A stretch of 34,357 nt of DNA from the NCBI RefSeq assembly GCF_944324525.1, contig NZ_CALUWS010000030.1:1-34357 (forward strand), written 5' to 3'. This DNA is from an uncultured Desulfovibrio sp. (lineage in GTDB: Bacteria; Desulfobacterota; Desulfovibrionia; Desulfovibrionales; Desulfovibrionaceae). Numbering within the stretch: the first letter of the stretch is position 1; each line of letters starts with the position of its first letter. Under the pieces are notes generated by a model. The model did not search any database, was not told the DNA's origin, and worked only from the letters and a program-made list of their open reading frames with translations. Position numbers and translations under genes: made by a program. Positions 23,270 to 31,438 of this stretch are shown here, piece by piece.

Positions 23270-24979
23270 ATGAACAGCATCGATCCCGCGTCTTCTCTTT
23301 CTTCCTCACTGGTTGCCGGCGCCATGCGTCAGCTTGAGAACATGTCGGCGGAACAGTCCGCCCAGCAGCCCGCCGCTATGCCGGGCGGCGACGTGGTGAC
23401 TTTGTCGCCGCAGGCGGCATCGACGGTGACGGCCGCGCTCGGCTATCAGCTGGGGGACAAGCTTTCGTCGTCACTGTCGGACGGGACGCTGGTGACGGTG
23501 GGGCGGCGGCAGGACATCATCCAGGGTGAGACGCCCACGTATACGATGACGTTCACGGGCGGATCAGGCTCCTCATTTTCCTTTGATTTTCAGGGGGATG
23601 TCAGCGTTCGCCGCTACGGCGACGGCTACGCCGTGTATGACGCCGTCAACAATGTGGCCGACGTGTACGGCGCGGACGGCTCGAAAAACCGTTTCAGCGG
23701 CCTGCTGGAAGATGCGGATGCCGGGGCGGAGACGGTATATGTCAATCTGAGCGGCGGCACGGTGGATACGGGCGACGGCGATAATCTCATATTTGCCTAC
23801 GGCAGCGGCACGGTGATCAATGGCGGCAGCGGAGACGACACCGTCGTTTTCAGCGGCGACGTGTCCGATGTGACCGTGAACGGCGGCGACGGCAACGACA
23901 CGGTGATCGCCAGGGGGACGCTCTCCAATGCCACGCTGGATCTGGGCGAGGGAAACAATCGTGTGGATGTGGCGCAGATGTCCGGCGGCAGGCTGGACGG
24001 CGGCAACGGCAATAATGACGTGAGCATCCACAACGTCAGCGGCGGCGCGCGGATCCGGCTTGGCGACGGCAGCAACCGGCTGGACGTGTACGGCCTTTAC
24101 GACACGTCGTCCGTGACGCTGGGCGACGGCGGCAATACCGTGGGGGTGGAGTCGCTCAAGGGGAGCGCCCGTCTGGAGCTTGGCGGCGGCAACAACAAGG
24201 TGGACATCTACGGCATCTACGGGACGTCGTCCGTGACGCTGGGCGACGGCAGCAACCGCATCGACGTCTACGAGCTGGAAAACGACGCCGCGCTGACGGC
24301 GGGCAACGGCGACAATACGGTGAACATCTACGAACTGCGGTCGCAATCTTCCTTTACGCTGGGCAACGGCAACAACAGCGTCAACGCTTACGGGAGCAGC
24401 GGCAGCGCCTCCATGAACTTCGGGGACGGCTCCAACACCATGCAGATGTACGAAAGCCTGGGCTCGTCCGGCATCCGCTTCGGCAACGGGAGCAACGCCA
24501 TGCGGATCTACGAGATGGAGGAACGATCCTCCGTGGGCTTCGGCAACGGCAACAATATGTTCATTGCCTATCAGCTGCTGGACGACGCCTCGGCGGACTT
24601 CGGGGACGGCAATAATATCGCCGTCGCGGGTTCTGTCTTCGACAACGCCTCGGTACGCTTCGGGGACGGCAACAATCTGCTGTTTGCCATGAGCGTTTCC
24701 GGAAATGTCTCCATCACCGGCGGCAAGGGCAACAACCTCTTCCTTATCGAAACGCTGTCCAGCGGCTCGGTGAGCGGTGGGGGCTCGGTCATCCGTTTTG
24801 ACGAGCCGGGCGACGATGCGGGCAAGCGTGGGGCTGTCGATGCCTGGAACGAGGCCGTGAGCGGCATGGTCGCGCCGGGCGGCGGATCGTTGCGTTTTGA
24901 GGACCTCCATTCCACCATCTACAACTGGGACGGTTTTTCCTCCATATTCTCCACGGCCTACTGGTGGAACCGGGGCTAG
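23270..24979 (+). CDS. Beta-solenoid repeat protein with 17 turns of a 20-residue GxGxN repeat
   Basis: A 569-residue protein that I cannot name. Residues about 168-505 consist of 17 successive repeats, nearly all exactly 20 residues, consensus GDGxNxhxhYxhxxxxShxh, for example GDGSNRLDVYGLYDTSSVTL. The first turns (GSGDDTVVF, GDGNDTVIA) look like RTX calcium-binding nonapeptides, and later turns keep Asn instead of Asp. A right-handed beta-solenoid is the natural prediction. Residues 1-165 have no Sec signal, and the last 60 residues are Trp/Ser-rich and might contain a type I secretion signal, but that is not demonstrable. The ATG at 23270 has AGGAG seven bases upstream. It stands alone and ends before a strong terminator region. 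Surface or extracellular structural role is inferred. Confidence 0.75.
   Translation: MNSIDPASSLSSSLVAGAMRQLENMSAEQSAQQPAAMPGGDVVTLSPQAASTVTAALGYQLGDKLSSSLSDGTLVTVGRRQDIIQGETPTYTMTFTGGSGSSFSFDFQGDVSVRRYGDGYAVYDAVNNVADVYGADGSKNRFSGLLEDADAGAETVYVNLSGGTVDTGDGDNLIFAYGSGTVINGGSGDDTVVFSGDVSDVTVNGGDGNDTVIARGTLSNATLDLGEGNNRVDVAQMSGGRLDGGNGNNDVSIHNVSGGARIRLGDGSNRLDVYGLYDTSSVTLGDGGNTVGVESLKGSARLELGGGNNKVDIYGIYGTSSVTLGDGSNRIDVYELENDAALTAGNGDNTVNIYELRSQSSFTLGNGNNSVNAYGSSGSASMNFGDGSNTMQMYESLGSSGIRFGNGSNAMRIYEMEERSSVGFGNGNNMFIAYQLLDDASADFGDGNNIAVAGSVFDNASVRFGDGNNLLFAMSVSGNVSITGGKGNNLFLIETLSSGSVSGGGSVIRFDEPGDDAGKRGAVDAWNEAVSGMVAPGGGSLRFEDLHSTIYNWDGFSSIFSTAYWWNRG
23768..24790 (+). repeat. 60-bp tandem repeats encoding the solenoid turns
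   Basis: About 17 copies of a roughly 60-bp unit, often containing GGCGACGGCAGCAAC or GGCAACGGCAACAAC. Copies have diverged at other positions, so the array is old or under selection, but it offers material for recombination. Confidence 0.85.
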
Positions 24980-25161
24980 CCGCCGGGACACCGGGGGCCA
25001 TGATGCCGGAGCTTCCTGCCGCCGTGATGGCGGCATACAGCCTGTCGATGCCGTGAGGGGGAGCCGCGAACGCGGCGCTCTCCCGCGCCCGCCCGCGCGT
25101 ATCCGCTGAAGCGGACAGCCCCCACGGGGCACGCCGTCAGCGTCGCGGCAACGACAGAAAG

Positions 25162-25198
25162 GACCGGGAGGTCTGTCCCGCCTGTGACGGGCCTCCCG
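25162..25198. other. Long GC hairpin
   Basis: CCGGGAGG (25162-25169) pairs with CCTCCCGG (25191-25198), with an inner CCCG/CGGG helix. It is the first of two hairpins after the solenoid gene. Confidence 0.5.
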
Positions 25199-25219
25199 GC
25201 GCAACAGCGCTTTGCCGTG

Positions 25220-25272
25220 AAAAAGGCAAAAGCGAGGCGGCGCAGCGCCGCCGCCTCGCGTTCTGCCTTTTT
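25220..25272. terminator. Strong bidirectional terminator, family C
   Basis: AAAAAGGCA (25220-25228) pairs with TGCCTTTTT (25264-25272), and the inside forms CGAGGCGGCG/CGCCGCCTCG. It is preceded by another GCTTTGCC...GGCAAAAGC hairpin, the same arrangement as at 20494. It lies 240 bases after the solenoid gene. Confidence 0.75.
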
Positions 25273-25391
25273 ACAGGCAAGATGCTCCGGGCGTTTCGTT
25301 TCCGATTCCCCTTACGCAGCTAGCGGGTTTGGGGGAAGATGAGGGAGTTTGGGGGAAGGCCCCCTTTTGCCGCGAGCAGCGATCCAAGGGA

Positions 25392-25451
25392 CGGCCCGCA
25401 GGGCCGTGCCCGTTAGGCGATGCAGGAGCCTTACGGGCATCGTCAGCAGAG
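25392..25451 (+). repeat. 60-bp dispersed repeat D, copy 2
   Basis: 58 of 60 bases identical to 9899-9958. Confidence 0.8.
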
Positions 25452-25482
25452 CCAGGATGTTTCCTTTCCCCTCGGATGTAGA

Positions 25483-25513
25483 GTGCCCGTAACGCTCGCG
25501 GCGTTACGGGCAC
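25483..25513. repeat. TGCCCGTAAC palindrome (family B)
   Basis: A perfect 13-bp stem GTGCCCGTAACGC/GCGTTACGGGCAC with a 5-base loop, 33 bases beyond the iadA stop on the minus strand, where it could end that transcript. Confidence 0.75.
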
Positions 25514-25545
25514 CGACAGCAGCCTGCGCGTAGCGGGAACTGCCC

Positions 25546-26730
25546 TTAATCCTCAAAGGTGCCGCGCACCAGCGCCTTGCCGTCCCGCAGCATAAGGCGG
25601 CCGCGGGCAAAGAGGGTCTGCGGCCGCAGGTCTTCGCTCCAGACGAGGATATCCGCATCGCTGCCGGGGGCCAGTTCGCCCTTGGCGGGATGCAGCGAGT
25701 AGGCACGGGCCACGTTGCGCGTCACCGGCAGCAGGGCCGTGGGCAGCGGTATCCTTTCTTCCAGCACAAGGTCGCGGAATTCGGCGGCCAGCGTATGCAG
25801 GTCGGAGGCCACGAGTCCTTCCACATGTCCCTGATCGTCATAACGGGCGGCGCTGCCGTAGCCGTCCGAGCTCATGAGGATATGCTCCGCCGGGACCTGA
25901 TCGCGCAGGGCGCGGGCGATGGCCGTGGCGGGCTTGAGGCAGTCCGGCCCGAGGGTATGCGCGTTGAGCCCGGAGGAGATGTCCATGAAGCCGCCGCGCC
26001 GGGCCAGCTCCTCGGCCTGCTCGAAAGCGGTCTGCGAGCGGTTGATGTGGGTGGCCACCAGATGGCGGGCCAGGTAGGGGCACTGCTCCAGCACCTCGAA
26101 GATACGGGCCAGTCCTTCCGGGGCCGCGCCGATATGGATGATCAGCATCCCCACGATGCCGCGCAGCATGCCGCCCACGCGGGCGTCCGTGGCCAGGGCG
26201 GCGAGCTGTTGCGCGCTCACCGGGGCCACGCGATGATCGGCGATGGCCACCTTGGCCCCTCTGACCTTGTGGACGCAGGCAAAGTCCCGCTGCACGCTGC
26301 CGGTGAGGGTGGGAGAGGGCAGGGGGTAGCCGCCGGTCATGATGAAGGTGGAAAGGCCTTCCTCCTCCAGCGAGCAGGCCTTGGCCAGCACGTTGTCCAC
26401 ATGGCGGGTGATGCCGTCCGTGCCCAGCAGGCCGCCGATGGTGGTGACGCCGCCCGTCACCGGCACGGAGAGCGGCAGGGGCGGCACCTGCGTATGGAAG
26501 CCCGCCTCGCCGCCGCCGCCCGTGATGTGGACATGTCCGTCCATGAGGCCCGGCGTGACGACGCGGCCGCCGGCGTCCACTTCCACCGGTTCGGCGGCAT
26601 CGGCCGCCCAGGGGGGCAGCTCCACCTGCGGGCCCATGGCGGCGATCTTGTCGTTGATGATGAGGATGTTGCCCAGGCCGCGAGGCGCGGGAGCATAGAT
26701 GTCCGCATGGCGGATGATGGCGATGTTCAT
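25546..26730 (-). CDS. iadA: Isoaspartyl dipeptidase (beta-aspartyl-peptidase)
   Basis: A 394-residue amidohydrolase that removes isoaspartyl dipeptides left by damaged proteins. Its family signature GHVHITGGGGEAGF provides the first metal ligands, followed by GAKVAIADHR with the lysine expected to be carbamylated, HIG and THINRS histidines, and the catalytic aspartate in MSSDGYGSAARYDDQG. Length matches E. coli IadA (390). The ATG at 26730 has GGGAG seven bases upstream. The frame runs on to 26835 but those residues are not family-like. It lies 108 bases after the NhaC-type gene on the same strand; a hairpin (26804-26824) lies between, so partial co-transcription is possible. Confidence 0.93.
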   Translation of the reverse strand: MNIAIIRHADIYAPAPRGLGNILIINDKIAAMGPQVELPPWAADAAEPVEVDAGGRVVTPGLMDGHVHITGGGGEAGFHTQVPPLPLSVPVTGGVTTIGGLLGTDGITRHVDNVLAKACSLEEEGLSTFIMTGGYPLPSPTLTGSVQRDFACVHKVRGAKVAIADHRVAPVSAQQLAALATDARVGGMLRGIVGMLIIHIGAAPEGLARIFEVLEQCPYLARHLVATHINRSQTAFEQAEELARRGGFMDISSGLNAHTLGPDCLKPATAIARALRDQVPAEHILMSSDGYGSAARYDDQGHVEGLVASDLHTLAAEFRDLVLEERIPLPTALLPVTRNVARAYSLHPAKGELAPGSDADILVWSEDLRPQTLFARGRLMLRDGKALVRGTFED

Positions 26731-26803
26731 GGGTCTCTCCCGGAAAGGATGAAGCATTGTGGAGCGGGCCGCGTGCGGCGGCCTTCGCGGGATCATGCCC
26801 GGT

Positions 26804-26824
26804 GGGGGGACGGGACGTCCCCCC
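26804..26824. other. Small GC hairpin between nhaC-type gene and iadA
   Basis: GGGGGAC and GTCCCCC form a 7-bp stem. No T-run follows. Confidence 0.35.
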
Positions 26825-26838
26825 TGTCGGGCCACGGA

Positions 26839-28262
26839 TCAGGCCTTTTGTTTCAGGAGGCTTACCTGTCCCTGCTCTTCAGGCGACAGGCGCGTCATGG
26901 TGATGTTGAAGATGGCGTAGAGGATGGAGAAACACGGCGTCAGGAAGAGCAGATAGACGTAGGGGATGTAGTCCAGATAGGCCACGCCAAGGGTCGCCAT
27001 GGGGTACAGGGCGTTGTTGGCCCAGGGCACCAGCGGGCCGCCGAGGGTGCTGGCGTCCTCCACCACGCGGGAACAGTTCTCCGCGCGGAAACCGTGCCGC
27101 CGAAACACCGGAGCCATGAGCGTGCCGGTCATGACGATGCTGAAATAGATGGCCGCCGTGATCATGAGGGTGCCGTACCCCACGATCAGCGTGGAGACCA
27201 CCAGCCGGAAGCCGTTGTTGGCACGGCGGGCCAGCGGTTCCAGCGCCACGTCGATGACGCCCATGCGCCGCAGCATGCCGCCCAGGCCGCAGGCCAGCAC
27301 CACAAGACACATGATGTTGAGCATGCTGGTGACGCCGCCGCGGTTGAGCAGCTTGTCCAGCATGGGCGAATCCCCGAAGTCCGCATGGAAGCCCTTCCAC
27401 ATGCTGTTGAAGGCGACGGAAACGTCCATGCCGTTGCAGATCACCGCCACGGCCACCCCACAGAGCGCGCCGCTGGTGATGGCGAGGATGGGGCTGCAAC
27501 GCCTGAGCAGCATGACCAGCACCAGGATCATGGGCAGCACCGCGCCGATGCCGAGATTGAAGTGATGGGAGAGGCCGTTCAGGATGAGGTCGATCTGTTC
27601 CGGGGACATGGCGTCGTTCGTCTGCCGGAAGCCGAGGAAGAGATAGATGCAGAAGGTGATGACATAGGCCGGGGTGATGGTGAACCACATGTGCCGGATG
27701 TGACGGAAAAGGGGCGTGCCGCAGACGGCGGCGGCCATGTTGGTGGTGTCGGAAAGGGGCGACATCTTGTCCCCGAAGAAGGCGCCGCAAATGATGGTGG
27801 CCGCCGTAAGGCCGGGATCGAAGCCCAGCCCCGCGCCGATGCCCATGAGGGCCACGCCCACCGTGCCGATGGTGCCCCAGGACGTGCCGGTAAAGATGGA
27901 AGTCAGGGAGCAGACGATGAGGCTCGTCATCAGAAAGATGCTGGGCGAGATGATCTTCAGGCCGGCGTAGATCATGATGGGCACCGTGCCGGACGAGATC
28001 CACGCGCCGATGAGCGCCCCCACGCAGACCAGGATGAGACAGGCCCCCATGGCCTTCTGGATAAGCTCGAACGCGCCGAGCTCCAGTTCCTCGTAGCTGT
28101 AGCCGAGCAGCTTGCCGAGTATGGCGCAGATCACCCAGCCGCTGAGCATGAGCAGCGGGAGCTGCAGTTTGAAGAAGATGATGCCCCGGCGATGAGGCCG
28201 ATGATGAGCAGCAGTGAGACAAGAGCAAAGGGGAAACTGGGTCTTCTGGGTTGAGAGGACAT
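26839..28262 (-). CDS. NhaC-family Na+/H+ antiporter with apparent N-terminal frameshift
   Basis: A membrane protein of about 473 residues if restored. The main frame contains NhaC features: GTVPIMIYAGLKIISP, TSIFTGTSWGTIGTVGVALMGIG, GAFFGDKMSPLSDTTNMAA and a C-terminal PLVPWANNALYPMATLGV. The normal NhaC start, MSSQPRRPSFPFALVSLLLIIGLIAG from 28262, is in another frame. Inserting one G into the run at 28184-28187 joins it smoothly to IIFFKLQLPLLMLSGWVICA. So either the gene is broken, the run varies between cells, or the sequence has an error. Without the first helix, translation could begin at the ATG at 28149. The family exchanges Na+ for H+, sometimes with organic acids; iadA downstream hints at peptide-related transport, but weakly. 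Confidence 0.8.
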
Positions 28263-28543
28263 GGAGAGGCTTCTTGACAGGCGGCGAATGCGTCCGTCGA
28301 TATTTTTTGTTCCCCAATGACACAAGCGGCAGGCGCGGGCAAGCGGAAATCCGCCAGGCGTGCCGGCATGCCGCGCTCCCCGGCGTCGAACGCCATTTTG
28401 CCGCCTGTCCGCCGCACGCCCATGCCGTGGCTGGACTTTCAAGGGGAGGGGATATACCAACAGGATGCGGTGAGCTGTGGGGAAAGCGCCCCGGCTTGCC
28501 GCGCATCGAGGCTTTGCCTCCATCATTTTTTCACGAGGAACGT
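28263..28543. other. Divergent promoter region, no gene seen
   Basis: 281 bases between the divergent NhaC-type gene and the next membrane protein gene. TTGACA at 28274-28279 and an AT patch at 28299-28310 could hold a plus-strand promoter, but the spacing is long (19). No operator palindrome stands out. Short open frames here look like spill-over. Confidence 0.35.
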
Positions 28544-29425
28544 ATGAAACGCATCTCCCCCGCAGTCTGGCTGAAGATCGCGCTGCTCGTGGCGTTGCTG
28601 CTCCTCCCCCTGCGCATGGGCGAGGGGGCCAATGCCGGAGTGCCGGTCATCGGCGCGGCGGAACAGCTCGCCGCGGACTACTGCGGCCGCACGCTGGAAC
28701 GCGCCACGGCGGCGTACGTCTCCGCCAAGGTGGTGGACAAGACCATATCCATGATCCAGCGGGCGGAGATCTCCGTCACGCCCATAGGCGTGGGGCTGAC
28801 CTTCGCGCCGGGCGAACTGCTGGCCGCGGCCAATGAGGCCATCGAACGAGTGAGCGCCGCGCTCTTTAGCGTCATGGGCCTCATGCTGGTGGAAAAGCTG
28901 AGCATCGGCCTGATCTCCTGGCTCTGTTTCAAGCTCCTGCTGCCGCTGGCGCTGGTGCTGTCGCTGCTTCGGCATCTGACGGGCGGCCGCCTGCCGCAAC
29001 TGGCCCCCGTCGCGCGCTTCCTCGCCCGGCTGGCCGTGCTGCTCTGGTGCTTTTTCCCCGCCGTGGCCCTTGCCGCCGGTTATGTGGAAAGCGCCTATCT
29101 TGACGCCGAATACGCCCGTCAAATGGACGAGAACGCCGGCGAAGAAAAACGCCTCGACGCGCTCGGCAAGGAATTTGCCGAAAGCGTGCCCGAAGACCAA
29201 AGCCTGCTCGATCGGCTCAAAGAAGCCGCCGACATGCTGGATGTCCGGCAAACGGCCGCCGATATGCTGGACTATGCCGACCGCATGACCGACAGGCTGT
29301 TCCACGTCTTTTGCATCTTTCTGCTGACCACCGTCCTCATCCCCCTGTTCATGCTCTTCCTCCTGCTCAAACTGCTTGCCCTGCTCACCGACGACTACCG
29401 CCGGGAAATGACGCACACCGCCTGA
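28544..29425 (+). CDS. Inner membrane protein of unknown function
   Basis: A 293-residue protein I do not recognise. A hydrophobic N-terminal helix (WLKIALLVALLLLPL) may be a signal anchor. Hydrophobic segments at about 98-118, 122-145 and 157-180 follow, then a soluble acidic stretch (about 190-245, DENAGEEKRLDALGKEFAES) with coiled-coil character and repeated LDVRQTAADMLDYADR, and a last membrane helix (about 252-278). GAGG lies seven bases before the ATG at 28544; the frame is open further upstream without support. It is divergent from the NhaC-type gene and monocistronic, followed by repeats. Confidence 0.7.
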   Translation: MKRISPAVWLKIALLVALLLLPLRMGEGANAGVPVIGAAEQLAADYCGRTLERATAAYVSAKVVDKTISMIQRAEISVTPIGVGLTFAPGELLAAANEAIERVSAALFSVMGLMLVEKLSIGLISWLCFKLLLPLALVLSLLRHLTGGRLPQLAPVARFLARLAVLLWCFFPAVALAAGYVESAYLDAEYARQMDENAGEEKRLDALGKEFAESVPEDQSLLDRLKEAADMLDVRQTAADMLDYADRMTDRLFHVFCIFLLTTVLIPLFMLFLLLKLLALLTDDYRREMTHTA

Positions 29426-29439
29426 CGCGTGTTGCCGTC

Positions 29440-29688
29440 GATGCCCGTAACGCCTACGGTGTTGCGGGCATCGGGGTATCTGGGGGGAAGGGGAACCCCT
29501 CCGCCTGCGCGGGAGGTGTTCCCCTTCCCCCCAAGCCCCCCATCCCTTCCCCAGCGCGCTTTTATTTAGGAGGATGCAAGGGCAGGGCGGCACGCAAGGC
29601 GTCCCTTCCCATTCGGGGCGGCGATCTCCTCCGCGCCCTGCCCCGCTTGCGTCAACAAGGCGGAATCGTCGCCCCCGCTCCGCAAGCG
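29440..29688 (+). repeat. Composite intergenic repeat: B + A + E
   Basis: A family B stem (29440-29454, 29458-29472) is followed by GGGGTATC and a family A hairpin (29481-29533), its tail (CCATCCCTTCCCCAGCGCGC, AGGAGGATGCAAGG) and then module E (29600-29688), as at 10536. The hairpin lies 55 bases beyond the membrane protein stop. There is no supported gene from 29426 to 30026. Confidence 0.75.
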
Positions 29689-29970
29689 CAAATCCTCTTT
29701 TGCTGCAAGGCGGGAAAAACGGCTTTCCTCCTATTGATTCGGCGCAATAAAACGGCGTGCACAGTGCAACGAAAAAAGACAGGACAGATGTCATGCCGTG
29801 AGCGTATTTGTCGCCGTAGCGGCACATCGTCCCTTGATGTGGAGCCGGGAGAAACGGCTTTCCGTTGCTGATTCGGCGCAATGGACGGCAGGGCCGTTGA
29901 CCATCCAGGGAAAATGTCCCCTTGGCGGCCGGGCGTCACTGTCGCATGTCGTGTACCCTGTCCACCGCTC
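29689..29970 (+). repeat. Composite repeat E and conserved 40-bp module
   Basis: ACGGCTTTCC with a following TTGATTCGGCGCAAT occurs twice here (about 29718 and 29854) and once at about 10649. The last part (29931-29970) is 38 of 40 identical to 10035-10074. Order and spacing are rearranged relative to the first locus. Confidence 0.65.
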
Positions 29971-30026
29971 TGGGGTAGGGAGGAGAGACGGCGGACGTTC
30001 CGTGCCCTGCCGTTGCGCTGTGCGGT

Positions 30027-31103
30027 TCAGACAAAGCTTTCGTAGCGTTTGGGACAGCGAAGGCAGGGGGGCGGGGGGGCGTCGTGGCTCAAGTCGCCGC
30101 GAAAGTCGGCAAACTCCGGCCGTTGCCAGACGTCCAGCGCGTCGTCGTGCGGGAGTCGGCCGAAGACCCACGGGGACGCCGTGGCCGAGGGCTGGGCGCA
30201 GGGCACATTGACGTAGATGCAGGGGGAGATGCAGCCGTCGGCATCCACATAACAACTTTTGTCGATGGCCTCGCGGCAGGCGTGGATGGGGCGGGCCTGC
30301 GGCAGGCCGTAGCGGATGCGGCGGCCGTCGGCGGCGGCGCGGACGGCGATCTCTTCCAGCAGGGCGCGGGCGGCGGCGATCTTTTCGGTCTCCTCCGGCG
30401 CAAAGGCAAGCCGGCGGTGTTCCGGCAGCACGGGCATGTCCAATGTGCTGACCACACAGACGGGCACGTCCCACTCCCGCATGAGTTCGGGCAGGCGGCG
30501 GGCGCTCTCCTCATTGCCCGCCAGCAGCAGGTAAGCCAGATGCACGCGCGGGCCGTCCCGGCGCAGGCGTCGTCTGACCGTCTGCAGACAGGCCACGGCC
30601 TGTTCCACGCGGGCAAAGGGCACATGCCGTCGGGCCGCATTGCCCGCCTCGTCCGTACCGGCAAGCGAAAAGGCGAGGATGTCCATGCCGCTGCGCACGA
30701 TGCCCTCGGCCAGCGCCTCATCCATGCGGAGGCCGCAGGTGGTGCTGGAAACGGCGCAGCCCGCATCCCGTGCCAGCGCCACATAGTCAAGGAAGCGCGG
30801 ATGCAGGAGCGGCTCCCCCCAGCCCTGCAAGTGTATGCGGCGGCTGCGGCGCATGAGCGGCCAGAGCGCCGCAAAGGTGCTGTCGGCCATGTGCCGCGCC
30901 CGCCAGGTGCCGGCATGGATGGCACGCGGACAGTAACAGCAGGCCCCCGGACAATGGGAGGTCACTTCCACCTGTATGTGCTGCAGCGGACGGTCGTCCG
31001 TCCAGCGCTCCCGCAGCCGTCCCCACCAGCCCGGACGCCGCCGGGCGGTTTCGGCCAGCGGGTCGGGGGCTTGCGTGCGTTTTTCCCTGTCTGTCCGCGG
31101 CAT
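30027..31103 (-). CDS. Radical SAM / SPASM-type protein
   Basis: A 358-residue radical SAM enzyme. The [4Fe-4S] motif CxxxCxxC is CPGACCYC at residues 51-58, followed by family elements LQGWGEPLLHPRFL, VSSTTCGLRMDEALAEG and DILAFSLAG. Near the C-terminus are clustered cysteines (SCYVDADGCISPCIYVNVPC and PCLRCPKRY), which fit a SPASM-like auxiliary cluster used for peptide or protein modification, as in peptide-maturation enzymes and anaerobic sulfatase activators. The substrate is unknown. A sulfatase-fold protein occurs elsewhere in the window, but its catalytic residue is Thr, not the Cys/Ser that such activators modify. The ATG at 31103 has GGAGG nine bases upstream; the frame extends to 31271 without support. 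It follows the acyltransferase genes on the same strand after about 335 bases of repeats. Confidence 0.85.
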   Translation of the reverse strand: MPRTDREKRTQAPDPLAETARRRPGWWGRLRERWTDDRPLQHIQVEVTSHCPGACCYCPRAIHAGTWRARHMADSTFAALWPLMRRSRRIHLQGWGEPLLHPRFLDYVALARDAGCAVSSTTCGLRMDEALAEGIVRSGMDILAFSLAGTDEAGNAARRHVPFARVEQAVACLQTVRRRLRRDGPRVHLAYLLLAGNEESARRLPELMREWDVPVCVVSTLDMPVLPEHRRLAFAPEETEKIAAARALLEEIAVRAAADGRRIRYGLPQARPIHACREAIDKSCYVDADGCISPCIYVNVPCAQPSATASPWVFGRLPHDDALDVWQRPEFADFRGDLSHDAPPPPCLRCPKRYESFV

Positions 31104-31165
31104 GGTCCATCGCCTCCATGAAGATAGTTTTCGTCCCTCGTACTTTTCCCAACCCCTTTTCCATC

Positions 31166-31220
31166 CCGCCGGGAGACCGCCAGCCGAAAGGATGACTTGC
31201 GGGCCGCCTTGCCCGTGAGC
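31166..31220 (-). repeat. Repeat A tail, inverted, first of two
   Basis: CCGCCGGGAGACCGCCAGCC through GGGCCGCCTTGCCCGTGAGC. It recurs at about 80% identity 107 bases further on (31273-31327), and its inverse resembles 45-110 at the left end of the window. Bases 31218-31245 also match repeat C inverted. Confidence 0.6.
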
Positions 31221-31272
31221 ATTTTCCGTTTGAAACGCTGTGCCGCCGTCTCGGACTCTATCTTCCTCCATT

Positions 31273-31422
31273 CCGCCGGGGGACCTGCAGCCGAAGGGAC
31301 GGCTTACGGGCCGCCTTGCCCTTGCATCCTCCTGAATAAAGCGCGCTGGGGAAGGGATGGGGGGACTGGGGGGAAGGGGAACCCCTCACGCGCGAGCTGA
31401 GGGGTTCCCCTTCCCCCCAGTC
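31273..31422 (-). repeat. Hairpin repeat family A with tail, inverted
   Basis: The arms 31364-31388 and 31398-31422 are a perfect 25-bp stem with a 9-base loop, the longest in the window. The tail runs leftwards. It starts 16 bases after the stop of the acyltransferase gene read on the minus strand, so it may end that message. Confidence 0.8.
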
Positions 31423-31438
31423 TGACAACGCCCAGCGT

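Noticed and set aside
23768-24790. CRISPR-like array
   Set aside because: The regular 60-bp units are in-frame coding repeats without unique spacers.
23573-25204. Minus-strand open frame of 543 codons over the solenoid gene
   Set aside because: Its apparent repeats simply mirror the 60-bp DNA repeats of the real gene; it has no good start.
25690-28254. Plus-strand open frame of 854 codons across iadA and the antiporter gene
   Set aside because: Antisense to two recognised genes; no domain or Shine-Dalgarno support.
30027-31103. Radical SAM protein as activator of the sulfatase-fold protein
   Set aside because: The sulfatase-like domain uses a Thr in the nucleophile position and lacks the CxPxR/SxPxR motif that such activators modify, and the genes are 13 kb apart.
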